A stretch of DNA of 64,000 nucleotides from Monoplex corrugatus. Lineage: Eukaryota > Mollusca > Gastropoda > Littorinimorpha > Ranellidae. Made by a program: the position numbers and the translations under genes. Position 1 is the stretch's first letter; each line of letters starts with the position of its first letter. The stretch covers positions 42,369,357 to 42,433,356 of the forward strand of contig CM060307.1 in NCBI GenBank assembly GCA_030674185.1, in the 5' to 3' direction. This document shows positions 1-10,320 of this stretch, one piece after another. Under the pieces are notes generated by a model. That model had not been told where the DNA came from. It searched no databases and was given only the letters and a program-made list of their open reading frames with translations.

Positions 1-3000
1 ATGTATTTTGCTACACTCAGCCGATTCATCCGACAGTATGATTTTGGCAAAGGGTCACACTTGCTTTAAATGTCTGGCCAGTGCTGTGATCGAGGTTTAC
101 ATATCGGTCAGGTCTTGTCCATTGTGCAGTATCAGGCGAATGGTATGGGTAAGAAGGGCGCTTACTTGATATGTGTATGTATGTACCTCACATGGGCAGA
201 TCTGATCATTTCTGTAAACCGATAAAAGTTCTGTGATAATGGTTTAACCACAACAGACATGGCCACTTGTATGGTAAGAAGGTTGTTCCAGTCACTTGAT
301 CTGGACCCGACAGAGAACGACAGTGTAGGATGTCTTTGGCGAGAGGATGGTGAGTGCGTTTAGAGACTAGGAGAGAGGGAGAGAGAGGTAACTTACTCTT
401 TGAGGTAGCCCACTGTGGCGTATGGTCTGTGTCTAATCGCGGCAGTCTGTGGTCTACCACTTATAGCGCTGCAGAGGGCCCGAGACAGTACAGATGACGT
501 GCATCATTTTTGCAAGCTTTTAGGTGTGCTTTGAACACGTACACTGACCGCCGACATGGATCAAGCAAGACCGTGATCACTACTAAAAACATACAGTTGC
601 CGAGTCTCTCCATTCATGTCTCTGGTGTGTTTGTGTGTACTTGTGTGTTCTTTCTTTACTGGTCAGGTCAGTCTTGGAATGCCAGTTCTTTTGCGGACCA
701 TATCAGAGATGTATATTTTTGACTATCATTTTGTATCTATAACTTCATGTGTGATGTCCTCATAGACTCATATTGCATACTGATACTAATCTGTGACTTA
801 AGGTGGTTTTTTTCCTTTTTGAAGGATACTTTGTGCAGTATTGTGGATGGCTGGATTGTATTAATCACTCTGAAGTGAAAGAATTTTTTTGACAAACCAA
901 ATTGTAACCTAAGAAAAAAAATCCTTGTTGCTTTTATGATGTATTATTTGAGTTCTGTTGGAGGATGCGTATTCTTTGATTCATGGGACAAGCCAGTACA
1001 AGGATAAGATTAGAATCGTGTTGTGTGAACGAAACGGCAAGAAAAGTGTAAAACAGGAAACATTGCACTTTACCACTTGTAAATAACCATACTTTAAAAA
1101 AAGACAGTCACTGAAGTGTATGCTCAGTATGCTGGGTTGATTATTTTGGGCGGATTTGACAAATTGTTTTCTATGTACTTGTTGTGATTTCCAGATATGG
1201 TTGTTATAGTGCAGACTCCATTTTGTTCCTTAGTCGATCTCCCTTCTGTTAAAAAAAAACACAAAAGAAGTGAGATAGTTTCATATTTTCTGGAGGGAGA
1301 TATGTGTCTCTAACAGAAATGTGTGAAAAAGATTTTCTCAGCTGTTTATCTTTAAGGCTAGATCTCTACCAAATTTGGATAAAAGCTGTGAATTGTTGAA
1401 GAGTTGCAAAAGCGAAGAGATTGTTAGAATGGTTTGACCATCTTGGATTTTGTTTGTTGTGTGATTATATTTTTAACCCAGCCGATGCGATTAACAGGTG
1501 CAGGCTTTCCTTTGTTGGAATTATTTAGAAAAGAGGGGTTGTTTGGTATATAGTGTTTTGGTGGCGGGCAAGAAGAATTGAAAAGATGAGAATATTTATG
1601 TTTTGGTTTACATGATTTATTTGATTAGAATCATTTTGACATTTATGAAACTGATTTTGCTGTTTTGTATGTTAGATATGGATCTGTTAAAAAAAAACTG
1701 TTATCAACTTATGAATTTACTGATTGGATGTGTGGCGTATTTTGGATCGCTTTTTGTAATGGTGGTGGTGTTCACTTCTTTAATTTGTTTTTCACGTTGC
1801 CCGCATGGTTTCTTCTCATTGCCGCCCGCTTCCTTTTAGCATAATGATATTTTAACTAACATCACATAGAAGATCCGAATTTCACTTGGCATACTGGAAC
1901 ACATTTTGGTGACAGACTCGTCTTTCTGAAGCTACGGAACTTTGTTGATTTTTCATTCTAGTAGATTTCATTTTGTCCTTTTATTAGTGGCTTTACAAAA
2001 TATGCAGATGTGCGGCTATTCAGTACTAGAACACTTTCATTGTACAGCAGTATTTCTCAATATTCCTGTATTTGTGATTTTTTAAAGAGTTATTTTCTTG
2101 CTTTGTTATGTGGTGTTGTTTTTGTGATGTGTTTCATTGTTATCCAAGTGTTATTTACATCATGTCTTCATTTTTCAGTAATCACTCCATTTCAGTGTTG
2201 ATCCCTCCACGTCCCACCCCAATTTCTGTACTTATGGGGTTTTTTTCACACATTTGTTTCATGGTTGATATTTAACAGTACTCGTTTGTCATCAAGATCA
2301 TCATTGTTTAACTGACGATAATGATGTTTGTTTGCAGTACAGACTTGATTTTTGTGATGTGAAAGATCAATTTCTTCATCATGATATGTATAGAATTTTG
2401 TTCAGAGAGCATTTGAACATTGAAATCTCCACTACCACCACCACCAACCTTTGAGAAGATTTATTTAGTATATATTGCCTTGGCCTGGTTTTCTCCCTTG
2501 TCTCATATTACAGCATTTTTTTTTTTCTGATGCATTTCTGTTGGGTTTTTTTTTTTCTTAGTTATTATTATTATTTTGCTTTTTTTTCCCTTGAAAAAGT
2601 CACAATTTATGTTTGCAATTGTCCGAATGTAGAGGCCTTGTATCAAGTTAAGGGAAATGTGGGTTAAATCATTTCTAAACTTTTTTGTATGAAAAAAATA
2701 CACGTCAGTAGATTTGCTTTTCTGTTTCCTATATCCTCAGCTGTTTTATCTTGTTTGTTTCTTTGTCTTCATCATACATCTCTGAGGTAAAGGTTAAATT
2801 CCCATTTTCAGTCTGATGTACAGGACTTCAGCGTGGGCTTGTGAAACTTTGCGCGTGAAATCTCCAAGCACATCCACCTGTACCAAGCCTATTCAGAATT
2901 GAAAAGGGTAAAGCCCGAAGGAGGAGGAGTGGGAATCACCCTGAGACCGAAAAGCTGACCTGAGTATAAGTAAGCTGTTTTATCACCTCACTTTCCAGTG

Positions 3001-3039
3001 ACCATACAGTTATAAAACAACCTCTTCATACACTCTACC
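1..3039. other. Stretch with no secure gene, T-rich
   Basis: The plus strand is rich in T runs and short TG-rich words, with no long reading frame and no domain I recognise. It may be intron or 3' untranslated sequence of a plus-strand gene that starts to the left. Two weak exon-like segments, 397-468 (minus) and 2824-2902 (plus), are discussed in the findings and are not called as genes. Confidence 0.5.
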
Positions 3040-3290
3040 CGTCTTCTCAGTTTGCTTAGAGGGAGACCTTCAACCTTCCAGCCCGGAAAAAAGTTTGCGT
3101 GTGCTGCCTCCAGTTATCCTGACTGGTGATGGGTACCTGATTCTATTCAGAGTTGAGGCAGGTAAAACAGCGAACGAGAGGAGATGGACACCGTTATCAC
3201 AGTGTTGGCTTAGAGAATCCCTGAGGTGTATACCACCTCGTTCATTCCCCCTGCGACCTCAGCTTTGTGGGGCGTGTGGTACTTTTTTTT
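3040..3290 (+). mobile_element. SINE-like repeat, family A
   Basis: The segment with 'GATGGGTACCTGA' at about 3128, followed by 'GAACGAGAGGAGATGG' and an ending like 'TGTTGGCTTAGAG', recurs in degraded form near 13860, 30910, 36110 and 38430. The shared order of words over about 250 bases marks a dispersed short element. It directly abuts the pyrimidine minisatellite on its right. Confidence 0.55.
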
Positions 3291-3303
3291 ACTGTGCTTT
3301 TCA

Positions 3304-5140
3304 CTGTCACCTTCTCCCGTCCCTTTCATTATCACCCTCCCCTTTCTTTTTATATTTTCACCTTCTCACTCCTTTTTCATGTTCACCTTCTCGTCTCCTT
3401 CTCACATTCTCTTCTCTCTCTTCATTTTCACCCTGTCCTCTTCTTTTCATCCTGTCCTCTCCCTTTTCATTTTCACCCTGTTCTCTTCTTTTTCATTTTC
3501 ACCCTGTTCTCTTCTTTTTCATTTTCACCCTGTCCTCTCCTTTTCATGTTCACCCTGTCCTCTCCTTTTCATTTTCACCCTGTCCTCTCCGTTTCATTTT
3601 CACCCTGTCCTCTCCTTTTCATCCTGTCCTTTCCTTTTCATTTTCACCCTGTCCTCTCCTTTTCATTTTTACCCTGTTCTCTCCTTTTCATTTTCACCTT
3701 GTCCTCTCCTTTTCGTTTTCACTCTCTCCTCTTCTTTTCATTTTCACCCTGTCCTCTTCTTTTCATTTTTACCCTGTACTCTCCTTTTCATTTTCACCTT
3801 GTCCTCTCCTTTTCATTTTCACCCTGTCCTCTTCTTTTCATTTTTACCCTGTACTCTCCTTTTCATTTTCACCTTGTCCTCTCCTTTTCATTTTCACCCT
3901 GTCCTCTCCTTTTCATTTTTACCCTGTACTCTCCTTTTCATTTTCACCTTGTCCTCTCCTTTTCATTTTCACCCTGTCCTCTCCTTTTCATTTTTACCCT
4001 GTACTCTCCTTTTCATTTTCACCTTGTCCTCTCCTTTTCATTTTCACCCTGTCCTCTCCTTTTCATTTTCACCCCTCCTCTCCTTTTCATCCTGTCCTTT
4101 CCTTTTCATTTTCACCCTGTCCTCTCCTTTTCATTTTTACCCTGTTCTCTCGTTTTTGTTTTCACCCTGTCCTCTTTTCATTTTCACCCCCTCCTCTCCT
4201 TTTCATCCTGTCCTCTCCCCTTTTCATTTTCACCCTGACCTCTCTTTTTTTTTTTTTTCTTTTTCATCCTGTCCTCTTCTCTTTCATTTTCACCCTGACC
4301 TCTCTTTTTCTTTTTCTTTTTCATCCTGTCCTCTTCTCTTTCATTTTCACCCTGACCTCTCTTTTTCTTTTTCTTTTTCATCCTGTCCTCTTCTCTTTCA
4401 TTTTCATCCTGTCCTCTTCCTTTCATTTTCATCCTGTCCTCTCTTTTTTTTATTTTATTTTCACCCTCTCCTCTCTTCTCTTCATTTTTACCCTCTCCTC
4501 TTCTTTTTCATTTTCACTCTCCTTTTTCATTTTCACCCTGTCCTCTCTTTTTTCATTTTCATCCTGTCCTCTCTTTTTTCATTTTCACCCTGTCTCTCTT
4601 TTTTCATTTTCACCCTGTCCTCTCCTTTTTTCATTTTCACCCTGTCCTCTCTTTTTTCATTTTCATCCTGTCCTCTCTTTTTTCATTTTCACCCTGTCTC
4701 TCTTTTTTCATTTTCACCCTGTCCTCTCCTTTTTTCATTTTCACCCTGTCCTCTCTTTTTTCATTTTCATCCTGTCCTCTCCTTTTTCATTTTCACCCTG
4801 TCTCTCTTTTTTCATTTTCACCCTGTCTCTCTTTTTTCATTTTCACCCTGTCCTCTCTTTTTTCATTTTCACCCTGTCCTCTCTTTTTTCATTTTCACCC
4901 TCTCCTCTCTTTTTTTTCATTTTCACCCTCTTTTCTCGTTTTTACCCTGTCTTCTCCTTTTCCATTGTCACCCTCTCTTCTCCTTTTCGTCCTCTCCTTT
5001 CGTTTTCACCCTCTATTATTATTTTCACCCTCTTTTGTTTGTTTGTTTGTTTGTTTTTTGTCATGTTCACCCTCTCTTCCCTTTTTCTCTTTTGCCTTGT
5101 CTTCTGCTTTTCATTTTCACTTCTCGTATACTAATCCTTT
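3304..5140. repeat. Pyrimidine-rich minisatellite, 25-bp unit
   Basis: About 1.85 kb of nearly pure C/T (plus strand) is built from a 25-bp unit close to CACCCTGTCCTCTCC plus TTTTCATTTT, with unit variants that lose or gain a few bases toward the right. Because 25 is not a multiple of three and the unit has no stop codon, all three plus frames stay open for hundreds of codons and encode the same Ser/Pro/Phe/His-rich repeat. This is a sign of low-complexity DNA and not of a gene. The opposite strand is purine-only over long stretches. Confidence 0.9.
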
Positions 5141-7614
5141 TCGAGTACACATGTGACTCATGCATACATATCAGTTACAACGATTCCTTGCTTGGATAGT
5201 TAAATGATTCATGTTTATTGCATGTGACTATGTGTTGTTGGTATTTATTTGGAACTGTATTGTTTTAATTGCTTTAGTTGTATCTGCACAATGAATAAAG
5301 TGTTTTAGTTAATCATAATATCAGATGTTTTGCAGATTTTTGTTTGTTTGTTTTTTGTTTTGTTTTTTTGAGGAGCACTGTATCTCCTGTCTCGGAAATG
5401 CAGGCAAAAATGTATATGTTTGTGTGCGGTTGGTTGGTTGGTTTTGTTTCGTGTTTTTGTTTTTGTTACATGCAGGTTATTGAGCATCCCTTTTTGTTTG
5501 TTTGTTTTTTTAGGGGAGTTTTGCTCTCCCCCCCCCCCCCCCCTAATCTCTCTTTGTTTCTGTTTAATTTTTTATGGAACATGTGTTTGTTTGTTTCTTC
5601 TTGCTTTTGATTTTGTTGCTATTTGATGTGTTGTTTCATACACAGATGTGGTTGTATCCATGTCTGTGTCACAACATTCCATTATTACAAAGTCAGGCAG
5701 TTAACTTTGTTTTTCATTTTTTGTTTCATATATACAGAGGAAATATCCTTGTCAGTTTAATCAGAACATCAATTTGGCAGATATGAATATTTTTGTGTTT
5801 GTGTAGCATTGTTTGTTGATGTTTTGTTGTTGTTTGCTGCTGCTGTTGCTGCTGTAATAACTTGTTTTTAATCTACAGGACAGGATGTTAAATGTATATT
5901 GGAAGCCTGGTTTGTTTCACAGGAGATAGTCGGAGTCTGAAAGTGGAAGTGGTTTAAATTTCTTTCTGTGCAAACTGGTAGCCTCCTGTTAAACCGTGGA
6001 TCCACCACTACTATCCATTCAGTACAACTGACCATTTCTTGCCCCAGAAGTTGACGTTCATATTTCTTAAACACGGTTGATTGCTTAGAAGCTCATGGCT
6101 GTAAAATAATTCACTCTGTCTCATTTACTCCATTAGGGTGGGGGAGTTATGGCTAGATAGCAATATGCAGAACTCAATAACTTAAACCTTGTGAGCGCAT
6201 ACGGTTTATGAGCAGGTTTACTACATTTGCCTGTTTGTTTGGATCCTTTCCCATTATATATCATCTGTGCATATGGAATTTTCTGAGTGGGCTAACGCTT
6301 TCTTGAAAAATGGTACATTGAATCAGTAATTACTAGCATAATTGATACTTTGCTAGAAGCGTGACGCTCTGTGTGACAAGGATAAGTGATACTCTGCTAG
6401 AATCCTGAAGTTCTGTGTGACAGTATTGTTGTACTCCTTGAAATCTGTCCAGCATTAATATCACTATATTCTCTGGCTCAGGTCACATTTTCTACAAATT
6501 TTTCAGAAACTAGCATGAGTATCTAATCTCAGAAAATTATTTCCCAGAGGCAGATGTTTAAAACATTCTTGAATGTTTCGGCACACGAGGAGTATGCTCA
6601 TTACTTACTTTATATTAATGCTCATTTTTGCGACAGAGGACATCTGTCCCATTCGAAGAGATTATTTGGGATCCAACGCTTTTGTTGTGATGATAACAGG
6701 TCTTATAGGTTCTTGTTACGCAGAATTAGACATCTTAGTTTCATTATTTTCTAAACTGATTGACTGAATGAATGAAGAAAACGAGGTTTCCAGAAGCCAC
6801 ACAAGAATATTGTGTAAAATCCCAGCTGATTAAATACAACTGTGTATTCCTTACGATTGAATTACAGTGTGATTTTTTTTAACAACAGATCTACTTTTGT
6901 ATGGTACTGATGAATGAGTTGAAGTTTTCTTTAATGTTAACATGAATACGAAGGTGTTTTATTGATTATAGTCTTACTCCAGAGTACATAGGAAACGGTT
7001 CATAGACTCTCAAAATTAAAGTTATTTCTCAGTAGTTATATTTTTGTGACAATTTTAATGTTTCAGGAAAATAACGATGCTGTATGTTTGTGGTATCTTA
7101 TAAAACAAAACAAACAAAACAGAGCATGCCACACATTGTCTTATCTGAAAGCTCGTCCTGACAGTCATAAAGCATATAATACATGTAGGCCCTATTTTAA
7201 AATCTGTTGTATATTTTGAGAATGAAGAATGGTACTTGAATCTACCACATTTGATGATTAAGGGATACTCACAACAATCTGCTTCAGTTTCTTCTGGGTA
7301 AATATTCGGTCTCACCATTGCTGAGGTGGTGGTGGTTATTGGTTTAATGGCTATTCACTTAAGTGATTTTAGACAACAACAACAAAATCAATAAATAAAG
7401 AGGTAAATAAAGATAAAAATGAAATAAATTACAAAGAAAAACGTATATGTATATACAGTGATAATAATAATAACAATGATAACAATGAATAAATAAAGAA
7501 AGAAAGAAATACGGAAAGGAAAAAAAAAAGAAAAGAAAAGAAAGAAATGATGTGGGGAAGGCGGTGTAGAAACAGGAAGGGCAAATGCAGATGCTTACGT
7601 GTAGTCAGTCTTGG
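5141..7614. other. Stretch with no gene seen
   Basis: AT-rich sequence with TTTG runs, a C tract at about 5528-5543 and a consensus AATAAA at about 5291 that could end a plus-strand transcript. A roughly 50-bp imperfect tandem duplication, each copy ending near 'TTCTGTGTGACA' or 'GCTCTGTGTGACA', lies at about 6345-6425. A-rich short repeats occupy about 7375-7550. No reading frame here resembles a protein I know. Confidence 0.5.
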
Positions 7615-8518
7615 TTAAAAAATGGAAGTTTAAGTTTAAGTTCATGTTTGTTATAGCCTACCCAACTATTACAAACATATTCGGACTAAAACCATGCAAA
7701 AAAACAAGAAAGAAGGAAGGAAAAGGCAAATGGCGGAGGGAAGCGAAAACGTTACGTATGAAGCAGCATATTACAACAAATATTTAAACAATGAAATAGC
7801 TAATTGTAACTATGAACAGAGAGAGGAACGAATTATGAATATTTAACTATTGGACTTTTAGACAAACTGACGAAAACTTCGTACGTTAATAATGAAGATT
7901 CAGATATATTGGAAATTATGTTCTTAGAAAGTGCTGGAATGTGTCGTTTTATTCTAATGCAAGAAAGTGACACTTCGTTATTTTCTGTCCACAAAGACAG
8001 ACATTTCGGGTGTACTTTGTTTTGAATGCATCGAGTTTCCAACCTATACATAAGGGACTGAACAAATCTACTAACATTGAATTGCTTATTTATTTTGCTG
8101 ATTATAAAATTCATGCTATCAGCATTGTAGGCCTAGTTTTTCTGATCATCTTGAAACATCTTCCAAACATAGGCGTCCTCTAAGTTACAAGATTTATTCA
8201 AGGAGAGAGAAAGCTGTATGTTGTCTGATTCTCGTGAACCCTTAGCTCCTTGTTTGGCAGCCCTGTCAACCACATCATTATGATGAAACGAACAATGAGA
8301 TGGTAGCCTATACAACAGAAAGTTAGATCAGTGCCTCTTAAGGATACAAAGTGAATTAAGTGGCTAATTTCTGTTATCATTTCATATCTTGTGTCTAATA
8401 TTATTAATTCAAGAGCCTGAGGCACTGATTTAGAATCAAGGCAGAAAAGGATATGCGATAAAATACTAGGATAACTAGGATAACTTACTAAATAATTCAA
8501 AACCATCTGTTTTGCAAA

Positions 8519-8943
8519 CTGATACCTAACTGCCCCAGACAGCTAGCGTCCTTGATATACAAACTAAGGCTTTAACTCTTGGAAAACAAAATATACACAG
8601 AATGTATGTATTTGTTCAAAAGCATTATCTGTCCACCATCTGCTCTTTGAATGTCCTATCTTACTTACGACATATAGAAATAACAATCTCGATTTTTCAT
8701 GTACTGACTCTAGAGATATCCTTTACAACAAAAATAATGATATCATTTCGGTAGTCCAGCTGATTCTCAGATCCCCTGTTGGCAGATTGTTATGAAGAGT
8801 TAATTAATTGTTGTCTGTTATTAATTGACACTGTTAACTTAATGTTCTGAATTCTTAATTGTAATTGTTCCCCTTCTTACATTCAAACTCCCACTACCCC
8901 TTCCCATTCCCGTCCCCCACCATCTTTTTTTTTCTCCCTCTCC

Positions 8944-9001
<58 letters not shown>

Positions 9002-9046
9002 GTCTAAAATCACTATTGTGAACAGACATTAAATAAAGATTCCATT
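8519..9046 (+). mobile_element. LINE 3' end inserted inside the other LINE
   Basis: The plus strand at 8623-8795 reads in one frame 'LSVHHLLFECPILL' and continues to a TGA at 8793. This is the His/Cys block typical of the C-terminus of RNase H-bearing LINEs ('VxHLLFxCPxL'). It is followed by a 3' tail with (TG)n and a terminal segment 'TCACTATTGTGAACAGAC' then 'ATTAAATAAAG'. The flanks are near-identical: CCATCTGTTTTGCAAA at 8503-8518 and CCATCCAGTTTTGCAAA at 9047-9063, as expected for a target-site duplication. Only the 5'-truncated end is present. Confidence 0.75.
8946..9003 (+). repeat. (TG)n microsatellite
   Basis: About 28 TG units inside the 3' tail of the inserted plus-strand LINE, directly before its terminal segment. 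Confidence 0.95.
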
Positions 9047-9620
9047 CCATCCAGTTTTGCAAAGAGTTCAGCTGCAAATATTGATTTGTTTGGAAAGATT
9101 TCTCTATTTTAAGAGTCGGTATTAAAAACGCAGAGCCTGTGTTTTTCTCAATTAACGATCCATCTGTGTAGATTTTTAAATGATTGGGATAAAAGTGTTC
9201 AACTGACATTTTACTCGACTCGCTGATAAGTTTATATTACGGTATCTTCTTTCTTTAAATCAGTGTGGTGTATGTCAAATTTTGCTCTTAGAAGTTCCCA
9301 ACTAGGTAGCCTACTGGTGAAAACGGTCTTATACTGATCAGCTTCTAGATCAATTCCAGAGCCATTCATGACATCGTATGTATATGTTGCAAGTATGACT
9401 GTGAAGATATTGATTTAGGCCTAGCTCGTTTCGGAAAATCAATGCCTGATCTTAATTTTATAGGCCTATCGGATCTCAAAACATTTTCAACGGTTGTGTT
9501 TCTTAACAGAAATTTGGTAGAGACGAGTTTCCTTTGTATATTAATGTCACTGTATGTACGAAGGCTGGAAGCATTATCGGAAGACCAAGCGCAAGTTTTA
9601 AACTTTTGCTTTTGGTACTT

Positions 9621-9964
9621 TGTAATTAGTGTCTCAGTGCGCTATAGAGTATTTCCTGGGCATATGTTAGTTTAGATCTAATGAGTGATTTACACAGGTG
9701 TAGTCTTTGTAATTAGTGTCTCAGTGCGCTAAAGAGTATTTCCTGGGCATATGTTAGTTTAGATCTAATGAGTGATTTACACAGGTGTAGTCTTTGTAAT
9801 TAGTGTCTCAGTGCGCTAAAGAGTATTTCCTGGGCATATGTTAGTTTAGATCTAATGAGTGATTTACACAGGTGTAGTCTTTGTAATTAGTGTCTCTGTG
9901 CGCTAAAGAGTATTTCCTGGGCATATGTTAGTTTAGATCTAATGAGTGATTTACACAGATGTAG
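9621..9964. repeat. Four tandem copies of an 87-bp unit
   Basis: The unit begins TGTAATTAGTGTCTCAGTGC at 9621, 9708, 9795 and 9882, so the period is exactly 87 bp and the copies differ by only a few bases. It lies within the reverse-transcriptase end of the minus-strand LINE. 87 bp equals 29 codons, so the duplication keeps the frame although the unit already carries a stop. Confidence 0.95.
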
Positions 9965-10320
9965 GCCAACAAATGTTCAAGGGTCATGTCCCCCTGACTG
10001 CTTGCAAACTATTTTAAAAAATTCACTTTTTGGGCTTTTGTTAGTAAGAAGTCGATATGCTGAGTCCATGATAATTTTGTTGTAAAGAAAACCCCAAAGA
10101 ATGTAATAGATTTGTTTTACTGAAGAATAGTTAGTATCTCCTACTACTCCTTTTAAAAGTGGGCGTTTTGTCCGAGTAAGACCCACTGTTTGACCCATTG
10201 CTGAGGTCTTTATCAGACTGGGTTTGGTGCAAGGTTGGCTCTCTTTCTGTTTAACTTTTTTTCTGATAATTTTCTGTTTCCCCCACGGATCGTTCACTAT
10301 TTTCATATCACAACTTGTTC

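Larger units (their letters stand above)
7615..10320 (-). mobile_element. LINE remnant: reverse transcriptase end and RNase H
   Basis: Read on the minus strand this is the decayed 3' part of a non-LTR retrotransposon with an RNase H domain (I/Nimb-like by domain order; inference). Around 10250-9977 a degraded reverse-transcriptase C-terminal part reads 'KTxGLTxTxR' then 'SEFFKIVCKQSGG', followed by 'SLIRSKLTYAQEILYSAL'. At about 9180 comes the RNase H start 'IYTDGS', at about 8430 'LDSKS' and at about 8300 'PSHCSFHHNDVVDRAAK', the usual last RNase H block. A further piece with 'SLSCIRIKRH' (about 7960) matches the region after RNase H. Stops and frameshifts show it is dead. It is split by a second LINE (8519-9046) and carries a four-fold 87-bp duplication. 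Confidence 0.75.

Noticed and set aside
3095..5199. Reading frames of 679, 657 and 323 codons on the plus strand
   Set aside because: They are the same 25-bp minisatellite read in three frames; a 25-bp unit without stops opens all frames.
7730..7846. 38-codon plus-strand frame
   Set aside because: It lies antisense in the 3' tail of the minus-strand LINE and shows no conservation I can see.
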